Positions 43,247 through 53,174 of a stretch of DNA of 61,165 nt are shown one piece after another (position 1 is the first letter of the stretch; each line of letters starts with the position of its first letter). Below the pieces are notes generated by a model. That model was not told the DNA's origin. It saw nothing but the letters and a program-made list of their open reading frames with translations, and made no database searches. This DNA is from Mycobacterium sp. 1164985.4 (lineage in GTDB: Bacteria > Actinomycetota > Actinomycetes > Mycobacteriales > Mycobacteriaceae), in assembly GCF_001668575.1 (NCBI RefSeq), contig NZ_LZMD01000115.1, positions 1-61,165 of the forward strand, given 5' to 3'. Both the position numbers and the translations under genes were made by a program.

Positions 43247-44683
43247 TCAGCGCGCGAGGTGCGCCGGTGGGGGCGTCGCGCGGTCATGACAGCCGGCGGT
43301 GGACTCCGGCCGTACCCGAGCGAGGTCGCACTGCTCGTTGCGGATGCCCACCGCCGCGACAAGTCCCGCCACCGCGAAAAGCGCGGCGGTCACCAGTGCG
43401 CCCCGCGGGAATCCGTCGAAATCGACTGCGGCACCGACGATCACGCCGGTGAGCGCGACCGCGATCAGTCCGGAGATCCGCGAGATCGCATTGTTGACCG
43501 CCGATCCGATGCCGCTCTGCGCCGGATCGACGGCGGCCAGCACCGCGGCCGTGAGCGGTGAGACGGTGATCGTCAGCCCAAGACCGAACACGACGAGCCC
43601 AGGCATCAACTGGGTCCAGATGTCAACCGGAGGGTGGGCCGTCGACATCCACAGGAAACCGGCCGCTGCGACGATCGGCCCCACCGCCATGAACAACCGC
43701 GGACCGTGCACGCCGGCCAGCGTGCCGAACCGCCGCGCCAGCAGGAACGACAGCACGGGGATCGGCAGAGTCACCAGGCCGGCCCGTGTCGCGGACAGTC
43801 CGACGGTCTCCTGGAGAAACAGCGCCACGATCAACATGCCCAGCGATACCCCGGCGTAGAGGAACACGGTCGCCAGGTTGCCGACCGCGAAGTTACGGGC
43901 GGCGAAGATCGCGGACGGCATCATCGGATGCGCCGCGCGTCGCTCCCAGATCGGGAAGATCGCCAGGCAGATCCCGCCGAGCACCAATCCGGTTGCCACC
44001 GCCGGATGCGTGAATCCGAGGCGCTGCCCCTCGATGAGCCCGTACACCACACCGCTGAGCCCGACGGCGTTGAGCGTCGCCCCGACACCGTCGACACGTC
44101 CCCGGCCGCCCTCCCGATTGCGGTTCTCTGGCGGCAGTTTGGTCATGAGATACAACGTCACCGCGAGCGGAACGAGATTCACCCCGAAGATCCACCGCCA
44201 GTTCAACGCGTCGACCAGGACGCCGCCGAGCACCGGGCCGATGACGAACGCCGTACCCGTCCACGCGGTCCAGGTTCCGATCGCCCGCGCCTGGGCGGCG
44301 CCGGAGAACCGCGCGTTGATCATGGCGAGCGAACTGGGGACCAGGAACGCCGCGCCTACGCCCTGCAGCACCCGAGCCGCGACCAGCACCCACCCCGAGG
44401 GCGCCACCGCGCACAGCACCGACGAGACCGCGAAGATCAACAGGCCCATCCGCAGAACCCTGCTCCTGCCGAACTGGTCGGACACGGCGCCGGCGACCAG
44501 GATCAAGGCGCCCAGCGCCAAGAGATAACCGTCGAGGACCCACTGCTGCAGTACCAGCCCGCCGCCGAATGTCCGGCCGATCGCCGGAAGCGCAAGGTTG
44601 ACCACGGACCCGTCGAGGAACGCCACGAACGAGGCGAGCACCGCGACCGCGATGAGCGGCCGATCGGTGGCCTCAGCGGGCAT
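43247..44683 (-). CDS. MFS drug exporter, DHA2 family (14 TM)
   Basis: Protein of 478 residues with about fourteen membrane segments. Motifs are VAFLDGSVVNLALPAIGRTF (motif D1 region), LDGYLLALGALILVAGAVSD then QFGRSRVLRMG (motif A) and RVLQGVGAAFLVPSSLAMIN (motif C-like), typical of EmrB/QacA exporters driven by protons. The substrate is unknown. It starts inside the 3' end of the DUF3159 gene (11-bp overlap), so it is the last gene of the OB-fold/DUF3159/MFS operon. It is not in this position in M. tuberculosis. Convergent with ceoC, 2 bp apart. Confidence 0.88.
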   Translation of the reverse strand: MPAEATDRPLIAVAVLASFVAFLDGSVVNLALPAIGRTFGGGLVLQQWVLDGYLLALGALILVAGAVSDQFGRSRVLRMGLLIFAVSSVLCAVAPSGWVLVAARVLQGVGAAFLVPSSLAMINARFSGAAQARAIGTWTAWTGTAFVIGPVLGGVLVDALNWRWIFGVNLVPLAVTLYLMTKLPPENRNREGGRGRVDGVGATLNAVGLSGVVYGLIEGQRLGFTHPAVATGLVLGGICLAIFPIWERRAAHPMMPSAIFAARNFAVGNLATVFLYAGVSLGMLIVALFLQETVGLSATRAGLVTLPIPVLSFLLARRFGTLAGVHGPRLFMAVGPIVAAAGFLWMSTAHPPVDIWTQLMPGLVVFGLGLTITVSPLTAAVLAAVDPAQSGIGSAVNNAISRISGLIAVALTGVIVGAAVDFDGFPRGALVTAALFAVAGLVAAVGIRNEQCDLARVRPESTAGCHDRATPPPAHLAR

Positions 44684-45389
44684 CCGGGTGGGTCGCGTCG
44701 CCGAGCTCGGACGGCGATCCCCCGTGCGCGGTGACGGAGGCCTCCCGCGCGTCGACAGCCTTCTGTGCGGACCGGATCGCCAGGTAGGTCACCACCGCGG
44801 CGACGGCGGTCAGCGGCCAACCCATGGAGATGCGCGCGACGCCGAGCCACCCGGTCTGGTCAGCGTCGTAGAGGTGCCGCTGCACGACGAAGCGCGAGGC
44901 GAACACCGCCACCCAGAACAAGGTTGCGACGTCGAACGCCGTGACCGCCCTTCGGACATGGCGCCAGTCACGACCGTGCCCGTTGACCCAACTCCAGACG
45001 TAGCCGACGACCGGCCGACGGATCACCACCGACAGCGTGAACACCGCCGCCCAGAGCAATGATGACCAAATGCCAAGCAGGAAATAGCCTTTCGACTCCC
45101 CCATGATGTAGGCGATCAACGCACAGATTCCCACACCGAAGAAGCCGGAGATGGCGGGTTGCGCCGTTTCCCGCCGAGCCAGCCGCCACGCCAGGATGAT
45201 TCCGGCCACGCCGAGCGCGGTGACGATGGCGGGGATCAGTCCGACGAGTTGGGACACCGGGACGAACGCGACGACGGGTAGCGACGAATAGATCAGGCCG
45301 CTGATCCCGCCCATCTGGTCGAGGACGGCGTTCGCCTTGGTCGGCTGCTGGGTTCTGGACTGCCCCGGTTCGGTTCCGGGGTCGCTCAC
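44673..45389 (-). CDS. DUF3159 membrane protein
   Basis: Protein of 238 residues from GTG 45389, which overlaps the OB-fold gene's stop (GTGA). Six hydrophobic segments follow a short soluble N-terminus: MGGISGLIYSSLPVVAFVPV, LVGLIPAIVTALGVAGIILA, GFFGVGICALIAYIMG, LWAAVFTLSVVIRRPVVGYV, a DVATLFWVAVFASRFVVQRH segment, and a final span. Orthologue of Rv2693c. Function unknown. The constant pairing with an OB-fold protein is conserved in actinobacteria. Confidence 0.85.
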   Translation of the reverse strand: MSDPGTEPGQSRTQQPTKANAVLDQMGGISGLIYSSLPVVAFVPVSQLVGLIPAIVTALGVAGIILAWRLARRETAQPAISGFFGVGICALIAYIMGESKGYFLLGIWSSLLWAAVFTLSVVIRRPVVGYVWSWVNGHGRDWRHVRRAVTAFDVATLFWVAVFASRFVVQRHLYDADQTGWLGVARISMGWPLTAVAAVVTYLAIRSAQKAVDAREASVTAHGGSPSELGDATHPDAR

Positions 45390-45757
45390 TTCTGGATCTC
45401 GTAGTGCGGGTTGTAGATGGCCTTGGCGCCGTTGTCGAGCTTGCCGACGCGTCCGTGCACCTTCAGGGTTCGGCCGGACTCGATCCCGGGGATGCGGCGC
45501 TGACCGAGCCAGACGAGCATCACCGAATCGGTGCCATCGAACAGTTCGGCCTTCACGCCTCCGGCGCACGCCTTGCCGTTGCACTCCACGCTTCGCAGGG
45601 TGCCGATCATCGTGACTTCTTGGCCGCGTTCACAGTCGATCGCCTTCTGGGCGCCGGTCATGGCGGCTTCGTCGCTCAGCTCCTCGACGTCCAGTTGCTC
45701 GGGGTCTTCCGTCAACCGCCGCGTGAGCCGGCGCAGATAACGTTCGGCCGTCGCCAT
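45386..45757 (-). CDS. OB-fold nucleic acid-binding domain protein
   Basis: Protein of 123 residues, orthologue of Rv2694c. The OB fold is visible as GQEVTMIGTLRSVECNG, GVKAELFDGTDSVMLVWLGQ, RRIPGIESGRTLKVHGRVG and ending YNPHYEIQ. Two Cys lie in one loop (ECNGKACAGG). It probably binds single-stranded nucleic acid; no partner is proven. First gene of the OB-fold/DUF3159/MFS operon. Confidence 0.85.
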   Translation of the reverse strand: MATAERYLRRLTRRLTEDPEQLDVEELSDEAAMTGAQKAIDCERGQEVTMIGTLRSVECNGKACAGGVKAELFDGTDSVMLVWLGQRRIPGIESGRTLKVHGRVGKLDNGAKAIYNPHYEIQK

Positions 45758-45891
45758 GGCCTCTCCTGACTATCCGCAGATCCACCTTGGACCTACCCCG
45801 ATAATCGCCACGGTAACCCTCTCAGTTACGAGATGCCACGCGGGGTCACCTCGGCACGCCGAGCGGTTTTCGCCCACGGCAGGATCGAGTC

Positions 45892-46590
45892 ATGACGGTC
45901 ACTCTGCGCGGCGTCACCGCGGTGCTGCTACCTGGCACGGGCTCCGATGACGACTTCGTCTACCGGGCCTTTTCCAGTGCCCTGCACGAGCAGGGTGCGA
46001 CGCTTGTCACACCGCCGCCACAGCCGCACCGTCTCGTAGACGGCTACCGGGACGCACTCGACAACGCGGCGCGGGCAGGACCCATTGCGGTGGGGGGCGT
46101 GTCGATCGGCGCGGCGGTCGCGACTGCGTGGGCGTTGACGCATCCGAGCCGGGCGGTGGCGGTGCTCGCGGCTCTTCCGGCGTGGACCGGCTCCCCGCAG
46201 CACGCCCCCGCGGCGGCCGCGGCGCGCCATTCGGCGGAACTGCTGCGCCGCGACGGGCTAGCGGCCACCAGCGCAGCGATGCGGGCGTCGAGCCCGCGGT
46301 GGCTGGGCGACGAGCTGACCCGATCATGGCTCGGGCAATGGCCGTCGCTGCCGGAGGCGATGGAGGAGGCGGCGAACTACGTCGCGCCCACGTGTGAGGA
46401 CCTGCAGCGGCTCGTCGTCCCGCTCGGCGTGGCGGCGGCACCCGACGATCCGGTGCATCCGATCGAGGTGGCCGCCGAGTGGGTGACTGCGGCGCCCCAG
46501 GCGGCACTGCGCACGGTCACGCTCGACGAGATGGGCGCCGATCCGGGAGTGCTGGGCGCCGCGTGCGTGGCCGCGCTACTGGAGGTTTGA
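45892..46590 (+). CDS. Alpha/beta hydrolase (Rv2695-like)
   Basis: Protein of 232 residues. The oxyanion region is LLPGTGSDDDFVYRAF, the nucleophile elbow is VGGVSIGAAVATAWAL with Ser, and an Asp candidate lies in VAAAPDDPVHP. The His of a triad is not obvious near the C-terminus (VTLDEMGADPGVLG), so activity is uncertain. Substrate unknown. Divergent from the OB-fold gene with a 134-bp intergenic region and convergent with the DUF3710 gene. Confidence 0.75.
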   Translation: MTVTLRGVTAVLLPGTGSDDDFVYRAFSSALHEQGATLVTPPPQPHRLVDGYRDALDNAARAGPIAVGGVSIGAAVATAWALTHPSRAVAVLAALPAWTGSPQHAPAAAAARHSAELLRRDGLAATSAAMRASSPRWLGDELTRSWLGQWPSLPEAMEEAANYVAPTCEDLQRLVVPLGVAAAPDDPVHPIEVAAEWVTAAPQAALRTVTLDEMGADPGVLGAACVAALLEV

Positions 46591-46626
46591 CGTCCTACGC
46601 GGAGTGGGTCGCTGACGGGTCTCCGG

Positions 46627-47400
46627 TCAGCCGCCGGTGATCGTCCGCAGCTGCTGCATCGCGGAGCCCTGCTCGCTGCGGCGCGCGACCGGTTCTGGCG
46701 GGCCGGCCTGCTGGGCTTCTTGAGCCTGCTGGGCGGCGGCCTGCTGTGCCGCGGCGGCCTCGCGCAGTTGGTTGGCCATCGGCTCAGGCAGCTCGACCGC
46801 CAGCGGGGTGCGCACCGGCAGCGGGGTCTCTCCGCGCCGAACGACGGTGTCGGCCAACGCTTCTCGAGCTTCGGCGGCGAGTGCGTCGATGTGTTCCTGC
46901 GGGCCGTTGACGACGCAGCGGATCATCCACCGGTAGCCGTCGACGCCGATGAAGCGCACCACGCCCGGCTGTCCCTGCTGGGCCGCCTGGGCCTGTTTGG
47001 CGGACGCGACGCCGACGACCTCGCGACCCCACGGCCCGTCCTGGATCGATACCTCGGCGCCGTCCTTACGCAGCGACTCGGCGAGTTCGGAGGCGATTTC
47101 GCGCCACAGACCGCTGCTCTTGGGGGCGGCGTAGGCCGCGACGGTGAACCGGCCGTGCGGGGTGACGACCCATACCGCACTCGGCACTCCCTGCGGGGTG
47201 AGCTCGACCTGCACCTGCCCGCCCTCGGGCAACGGGATCAGGACCGAGCCCAGGTCCAGCCGGCCGGCGGCAGCAGTCTCGGCGTCGTCGAAGTCTTCGA
47301 TGTCGAACGGGCCGTCCAGTTCGTCGTCGACGGCGTCCTGCTCGACGACCTCCTCGACGTCGTCGGGCGTCTCGTTGTCTTTGCGTTTACCGAATGCCAT
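46627..47400 (-). CDS. DUF3710 family protein
   Basis: Protein of 257 residues from ATG 47400 (MAFGKRKDNETPDDVEEVVE). A very acidic N-terminus is followed by a conserved core (RLDLGSVLIPLPEGGQVQVE, WREIASELAESLRKDGAEVS, DGYRWMIRCVVNGPQEH) and a Gln/Ala-rich C-terminal tail. Orthologue of Rv2696c; function unknown. It starts 1 bp after the dut stop, so the two form an operon. Confidence 0.85.
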   Translation of the reverse strand: MAFGKRKDNETPDDVEEVVEQDAVDDELDGPFDIEDFDDAETAAAGRLDLGSVLIPLPEGGQVQVELTPQGVPSAVWVVTPHGRFTVAAYAAPKSSGLWREIASELAESLRKDGAEVSIQDGPWGREVVGVASAKQAQAAQQGQPGVVRFIGVDGYRWMIRCVVNGPQEHIDALAAEAREALADTVVRRGETPLPVRTPLAVELPEPMANQLREAAAAQQAAAQQAQEAQQAGPPEPVARRSEQGSAMQQLRTITGG

Positions 47401-47401
47401 C

Positions 47402-47866
47402 TCACAAACTCGCATGTCCGCCGGAGGAACCGTGGCCGCCTTCACCACGGGTGGTTTCACCGAGACCGGCCTCGTCGAACGACGTGACCTCGACCAGCTC
47501 GGGCAGTTCGACCCGTTGAACCAGCAACTGTGCGATGCGGTCGCCGCGGTGCACGATGATCGGTTGCTGCGGATCGAGGTTGATCAGCGACACCTTGATC
47601 TCGCCGCGGTAGCCCGCATCGATGGTGCCTGGGCTGTTGACTATCGAAAGCCCAACGCGCGCAGCCAAACCCGAACGGGGATGCACCAATCCGACCATCC
47701 CGTGTGGGATCGCCACCGCGATGCCGGTCGGAACCAGCGCACGCTGCCCGGGCGCCAGGTCGACATCGAGCGCACTGAAGAGGTCGACGCCCGCATCGCC
47801 GTCGTGGGCACGGCTGGGCATCGGCAGATCAGGGTCGAGGCGCACGACCGCCAGAGAAGTGGGCAC
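47402..47866 (-). CDS. dut: dUTP diphosphatase
   Basis: Hydrolyses dUTP to dUMP and keeps uracil out of DNA. Protein of 154 residues from GTG 47866, aligned with the M. tuberculosis start. All five trimeric dUTPase motifs are present: AGVDLFSA, HPRSGLAARVG, NSPGTIDAGYRGEIKV, GDRIAQLLVQ and the C-terminal arm GEGGHGSSG. Divergent from the DUF3093 gene with 25 bp between starts. Confidence 0.94.
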   Translation of the reverse strand: MPTSLAVVRLDPDLPMPSRAHDGDAGVDLFSALDVDLAPGQRALVPTGIAVAIPHGMVGLVHPRSGLAARVGLSIVNSPGTIDAGYRGEIKVSLINLDPQQPIIVHRGDRIAQLLVQRVELPELVEVTSFDEAGLGETTRGEGGHGSSGGHASL

Positions 47867-47891
47867 GACGTCAGAGATTACTCTTGGCCGC

Positions 47892-48368
47892 GTGTCCGAC
47901 ACGCGCGCCACGACGCAATCCGTGCGCTACCGCGAGCGGCTCTGGGTGCCGTGGTGGTGGTGGCCGCCGGGCCTGGGTCTCGCGGCGCTGATTGCGGTCG
48001 AAATCGAGATGGGTGTTCCCGCCATTCCCGGATGGTTGCCGTTCGCGCTGCTGTTGCCGGTCGCCGCGGTCGTCCTGCTGTGGCTGGGCCGCATGGAGGT
48101 GCGAGTGGTCAGCGGGCCGCAGGGCACCGAGCTGTGGGCGGGCGCCGCGCATCTGCCCGCCGAGGTGATCGCCCGGTCGGCCGAGGTGCCTCGCAGCGCC
48201 AAATCCGCGGCTCTGGGACGTCAACTCGATCCGGCCGCCTACGTCGTTCATCGGGCATGGATTGGCCCGATGGTTCTCATCGTGCTCGACGATCCGGACG
48301 ATCCCACGCCGTACTGGCTGGTGAGTTGTCGTCATCCGGACAAGGTCCTGGCGGCGCTCCGCAGCTGA
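47892..48368 (+). CDS. DUF3093 membrane protein
   Basis: Protein of 158 residues from GTG 47892. Two hydrophobic segments near the N-terminus (LGLAALIAVEIEMGVPAIPG and LPFALLLPVAAVVLLWLG) precede a soluble domain with VVSGPQGTELWAGAAHLPAE and a conserved end (VLIVLDDPDDPTPYWLVSCR). Orthologue of Rv2698; function unknown. The stop codon lies inside the first unit of the 27-bp tandem repeat. Confidence 0.85.
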   Translation: MSDTRATTQSVRYRERLWVPWWWWPPGLGLAALIAVEIEMGVPAIPGWLPFALLLPVAAVVLLWLGRMEVRVVSGPQGTELWAGAAHLPAEVIARSAEVPRSAKSAALGRQLDPAAYVVHRAWIGPMVLIVLDDPDDPTPYWLVSCRHPDKVLAALRS

Positions 48369-48493
48369 GCTGCGAATTTGGGCCGGAGCAGCTGAGCTGC
48401 GAATTTGGGCCGGAGCAGCTGAGCTGCGAATTCAGGCGGAGCAGCTGAGCTGCGAATTTGGGCCGGAGCAGCTGAGCTGCGAATCGGGACCGG
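48360..48493. repeat. 27-bp tandem repeat, five copies (VNTR/MIRU-like)
   Basis: Copies start at 48360, 48387, 48414, 48440 and 48467. Four are 27 bp and the third is 26 bp with an altered middle. Each unit holds the hyphenated inverted repeat GCAGCT-G-AGCTGC followed by GAATTTGGGCCGG. The array joins the 3' ends of the convergent DUF3093 and DUF4193 genes and includes the stop codon of the former. Confidence 0.85.
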
Positions 48494-48511
48494 TGGGTGA
48501 ACCGCGAGCGA

Positions 48512-48814
48512 CTAGGCGGCGCAGTCCGAACAGATCATCACGCCGTTCTTCTCGCTGGCCAGCCGGCTGCGGTGGTGGACAAGGAAGCAACTCGAGCAGG
48601 TGAATTCGTCGGCCTGCTTCGGGATCACTCGCACCGACAGCTCTTCGCCGGACAGGTCAGCGCCGGGCAGCTCGAAGGACTCCGCGGATTCCGACTCATC
48701 GACGTCCACAACCGCCGACTGGGCCTCGTTACGCCGCGCCTTCAGCTCCTCGAGCGAATCTTCCGAGACATCATCGGTCTCGGTACGCCGTGGGGCGTCG
48801 TAATCGGTAGCCAT
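48512..48814 (-). CDS. DUF4193 zinc-ribbon protein
   Basis: Protein of 100 residues, ATG start with GGAGGGG upstream. An acidic N-terminal two-thirds (TETDDVSEDSLEELKARRNE) leads to a zinc ribbon (TCSSCFLVHHRSRLA and ICSDC). Orthologue of Rv2699c. The resemblance to RNA-polymerase or ribosome-binding small zinc proteins is only general; function unknown. Its likely SigA promoter (TTGGTG, 17 bp, TACAAA) and a CRP-type site lie upstream. Confidence 0.85.
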   Translation of the reverse strand: MATDYDAPRRTETDDVSEDSLEELKARRNEAQSAVVDVDESESAESFELPGADLSGEELSVRVIPKQADEFTCSSCFLVHHRSRLASEKNGVMICSDCAA

Positions 48815-48850
48815 CGTGGTCCCCTCCGGATAAACCTTGTGCAGCAGAGC

Positions 48851-48879
48851 TTTGTACCAGCGTCGAACGCATCCACCAA
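48851..48879 (-). promoter_or_regulatory. SigA-type promoter of the DUF4193 gene
   Basis: On the minus strand TTGGTG (48879-48874) and TACAAA (48856-48851) are separated by exactly 17 bp and lie about 37 bp before the ATG, which has its own ribosome-binding site. This is the best -35/-10 pair seen in the window. Confidence 0.6.
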
Positions 48880-48911
48880 ACGATTCGTGCCCGTATGAGT
48901 ACCCGTTGCAC

Positions 48912-48927
48912 TGTGATTTATGTCACA
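48912..48927. promoter_or_regulatory. CRP-type operator, perfect TGTGA-N6-TCACA
   Basis: TGTGATTTATGTCACA has perfect CRP half-sites with a six-base spacer. It lies in the divergent region between DUF4193 and cei. Its centre (between 48919 and 48920) is 61.5 bp upstream of the predicted leaderless start of cei, the classic class I activator position, and about 75 bp from the predicted DUF4193 start site. A cAMP-responsive CRP/Cmr-type regulator is the expected binder. Confidence 0.75.
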
Positions 48928-48968
48928 TACCGGATCATCCCACGCGAAGAACCCGGGAGCAGGGGCTT

Positions 48969-48981
48969 TAGAGTGCAGGCG
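48969..48981 (+). promoter_or_regulatory. -10 element and leaderless start of cei
   Basis: TAGAGT (48969-48974) fits the mycobacterial TANNNT -10 box. The GTG start of cei begins seven bases later, so the first transcribed base can be the G of GTG. No good -35 is visible, as is common for activator-dependent promoters. Confidence 0.5.
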
Positions 48982-49637
48982 TGGTCGCGCAAATCACAGA
49001 GGGAACCGCGTTCGACGAACACGGGCGCCCCTTCCGACGGCGGAACTACCTGCCGGGCATCTTGTTGCTGGTCGCGCTGTCGGTGGTGACGCTGCTCGTA
49101 TGGGTCATCGCGCTGAGCCGACCCGCCGACGTGCCCGAGGCCGCCATCTGTAATCCGCCGCCCGCACCCGCCGACCCGAACGCCCCCGCCCCGAGGCTGG
49201 GTCAACAGATCTCGAGCGCCGACATGGTCGAGGTCAGCCCCGCCCGACTCGCCGACACCAAGATCCGGGTGCTCAACGCCAGCGGCCAAGGCGGGCAGGC
49301 CGCCGAGGTAGCCGGCGCCCTGAAGGACCTCGGGTTCGCCGAGCCCACCGCGGCCAACGACCCGATCTACACCACCGCCCGCCTGGAATGCCAGGGGCAG
49401 ATCCGATTCGGTGAGGCCGGACGCGCCGCGGCCGCCGCGGTGTGGCTGGTCGCGCCGTGCACCGAACTGTTCCAGGACGACCGCGAAGACGACACCGTCG
49501 ATCTGGCTCTCGGTACCGACTTCAGCGAGCTGAGCAGCAGCGACGACATCGAAGCCGTGCTGGCCAGCCTGCGGCCCGACGCGACCCAGGCATCCGACTC
49601 GTCGCTGTTGTCCAAGGTTCACTCGGGAACCTGCTGA
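48981..49637 (+). CDS. cei: Cell envelope integrity protein Cei
   Basis: Protein of 218 residues from GTG 48981. One N-terminal membrane span (LPGILLLVALSVVTLLVWVI) is followed by a Pro-rich linker and a LytR_C-type domain (KIRVLNASGQGGQAAEVAGA, GFAEPTAAND, IRFGEAGRAAAAAVWLVAPC). Orthologue of Rv2700, which is required for cell-envelope integrity and virulence in M. tuberculosis. It is probably anchored in the membrane with the domain outside. Regulation by a CRP-type site at -61.5 is predicted. Confidence 0.88.
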   Translation: MVAQITEGTAFDEHGRPFRRRNYLPGILLLVALSVVTLLVWVIALSRPADVPEAAICNPPPAPADPNAPAPRLGQQISSADMVEVSPARLADTKIRVLNASGQGGQAAEVAGALKDLGFAEPTAANDPIYTTARLECQGQIRFGEAGRAAAAAVWLVAPCTELFQDDREDDTVDLALGTDFSELSSSDDIEAVLASLRPDATQASDSSLLSKVHSGTC

Positions 49638-49673
49638 CGTCTATCTCGCTGTCCGACAGCGGATTTCGATCTT

Positions 49674-50516
49674 TTATGGTGCGCCGGCACGACGCAGCAG
49701 GTCATCGAGCGCAGCAGCGACGCCCGGTGCGGCGGCCGTGATGAACCCCGGCCCGCCGGTCGCCCCACTCCCCTGCGGCTGACGTAGCGCGGCACCCGCC
49801 TCCGCCGCGATGAGCGCTCCGGCGGCCCAGTCCCACAGGTGCACGCCGTTCTCGTAGTAGGCGTCGAGTTGACCCGCCGCCACCATGCACAAGTCCAGGG
49901 CGCACGATCCGATCCGGCGCACATCGCGCACCTCGGGCAGCACCAGCGTCAGCACCTCCGCCTGGCGGGCCCGCTGGTCGCGGTCGTAGGAGAATCCGGT
50001 GCCCAACAACGACATTGAGAGATCGTCGGCGGCGCTCGCACGCAGCGGTGTGGTGCCGTCGGCGCCTCGCACATGCGCGCCGTGGCCGAGAGCGGCCGAG
50101 TACACCGTGCCGGCGGGCACGTTCGCGACCGCGCCCGCCACCGAATTTCCGTTGCGCTGCACGGCCACCGACACCGCATACGCCTCCAACCCGTAGACGA
50201 AGTTGACCGTGCCGTCGATCGGATCGAGCACCCAGGTGAGGGCGTCCCCACGCGCAGGCGAACCGCCTTCTTCCTCGCCGAGGACATGCTCACCGGGACG
50301 CAGCTCGGCCAGCCGGTCGCGGATCAGCCGCTCGGTCTCGGTGTCGACGACCGTGACCGGGTCGGTGGGTGAGCTCTTGGTCCGCACACCGGGGGCGTCG
50401 TGTGACGGGCCGTCGAAAACCTCTGCACGACGCCGCCGCACAAAAGCGGCCGCTTCGGTGGCGAGCTGCTCGGCGACCGAGCGCAGCTGGACGGGATCGG
50501 CGTCGTGTTGAGGCAT
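49674..50516 (-). CDS. suhB: Inositol monophosphatase family protein
   Basis: Mg-dependent, Li-sensitive phosphatase of 280 residues. Metal-binding motifs are PTDPVTVVDTETERLI, HVLGEEEGG, the signature WVLDPIDGTVNFVYGLEAYA and the C-terminal WDWAAGALIAAEAG. The Rv2701c orthologue SuhB dephosphorylates inositol-1-phosphate for phosphatidylinositol and mannoside lipids. Length fits. Convergent with cei and divergent from ppgK. Confidence 0.92.
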   Translation of the reverse strand: MPQHDADPVQLRSVAEQLATEAAAFVRRRRAEVFDGPSHDAPGVRTKSSPTDPVTVVDTETERLIRDRLAELRPGEHVLGEEEGGSPARGDALTWVLDPIDGTVNFVYGLEAYAVSVAVQRNGNSVAGAVANVPAGTVYSAALGHGAHVRGADGTTPLRASAADDLSMSLLGTGFSYDRDQRARQAEVLTLVLPEVRDVRRIGSCALDLCMVAAGQLDAYYENGVHLWDWAAGALIAAEAGAALRQPQGSGATGGPGFITAAAPGVAAALDDLLRRAGAP

Positions 50517-50652
50517 CCATCCATCGCAGCATGTCCGCCCGGTGTTGTCGCCGACTGTGTGCCCCGACAGGCCCGCGTAGCCTCCGCCGAGCCACTAATG
50601 TGTGGGACGCATACCTGGCTGCGGCACGCCTGCCCGAAGTAGAGGAGCGCAC

Positions 50653-51459
50653 ATGACCGCGACCGATCCGCCCTCCGTCGTCCCGAGTGTCAACGGCAGC
50701 CAACGGCGGGGGTTCGGGATCGATGTCGGCGGCAGCGGTGTCAAGGGCGGCATCGTCGACCTGAATACCGGGCAGTTGATCGGCGATCGATTCAAGCTCG
50801 CAACACCGCAGCCCGCGACCCCCGAGGCGGTGAGCAAGACCGTCGCGGCCGTCGTTCGCGAGTTCGGCTGGACGGAGAAGGTCGGAGTCACCTACCCCGG
50901 GGTCGTCACCGACGGCATCGTGCGCACCGCCGCCAATGTCGACAAGGAATGGATCGGCAGCAATGCCAGCGAGTTCTACAGCAGGGCCCTCGACGGGCAG
51001 CCCGTCACGGTTCTCAACGATGCCGACGCCGCCGGTTTGGCCGAAGAAAAGTTCGGCGCGGGGCGGGACAACACGGGCGTCATCGTGCTGCTCACCTTCG
51101 GCACCGGCATCGGCTCGGCTGTGATCCACAACGGGGCGCTGCTGCCGAACACGGAGTTCGGTCACCTCGAGGTGGGCGGAAAAGAAGCCGAGCACCGCGC
51201 CGCCTCGTCGGTCAAGGAACGCAAGGGCTGGAACTACGAGCGGTGGACCGTCGAGGTGACGAAAGTGCTGGTAGCCATCGAAAACGCGATTTGGCCGGAC
51301 CTGTTCATCGCCGGTGGTGGAATCAGCCGCAAGGCCGAGAAGTGGATCCCGCTGCTGAAGAACCGCACGCCCGTCGTGGCGGCCGCCCTACAGAACACCG
51401 CGGGCATCGTGGGCGCCGCGATGGCCGCTGAGGTGGACGTCACAGCTACCGCCAAGTAG
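50653..51459 (+). CDS. ppgK: Polyphosphate glucokinase
   Basis: Phosphorylates glucose using polyphosphate or ATP. Protein of 268 residues from ATG 50653. ROK-type motifs are FGIDVGGSGVKGGIVDLNTG (phosphate 1), VTYPGVVTDGIVRTAANVDK, VLNDADAAGLAEEKFGAG with catalytic Asp, LLTFGTGIGSAVIHNG (phosphate 2) and LFIAGGGISRKAEKW. Orthologue of Rv2702, immediately before sigA as in other mycobacteria. Confidence 0.94.
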   Translation: MTATDPPSVVPSVNGSQRRGFGIDVGGSGVKGGIVDLNTGQLIGDRFKLATPQPATPEAVSKTVAAVVREFGWTEKVGVTYPGVVTDGIVRTAANVDKEWIGSNASEFYSRALDGQPVTVLNDADAAGLAEEKFGAGRDNTGVIVLLTFGTGIGSAVIHNGALLPNTEFGHLEVGGKEAEHRAASSVKERKGWNYERWTVEVTKVLVAIENAIWPDLFIAGGGISRKAEKWIPLLKNRTPVVAAALQNTAGIVGAAMAAEVDVTATAK

Positions 51460-51514
51460 CCACGCCGAAGTCCCGATATTTGCCGGTGGAGGCGGCGTTA
51501 TCCCACACTGTCGT

Positions 51515-51520
51515 TACAAT
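51515..51520 (+). promoter_or_regulatory. Candidate -10 box for sigA
   Basis: TACAAT at this position in the 200-bp ppgK-sigA gap is a good -10 hexamer. No clear -35 lies 17 bp upstream (the nearest TTG is too far). The leader to the sigA start would be about 135 bases. Confidence 0.35.
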
Positions 51521-51660
51521 GGTCGATGGCGGCCGCAGCCTGGATAGCGGCGATTATCAACCGCCAATATTCGACAGCCAACGCTCATCGATGGGGCACA
51601 CCTCCCCCGCGCTTCGCGGTGGGCCCAGCCCACGATGAGTAGCACAAGGAAAGGGTGTTC

Positions 51661-53169
<1,509 letters not shown>

Positions 53170-53174
53170 TCGCG

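Noticed and set aside
48360..48493. CRISPR array
   Set aside because: The repeats are directly adjacent with no unique spacers and no cas genes are present, so it is a simple tandem repeat.
51460..51660. Riboswitch or structured leader before sigA
   Set aside because: No long conserved stem or known riboswitch core could be recognised; only a -10-like box is supportable.
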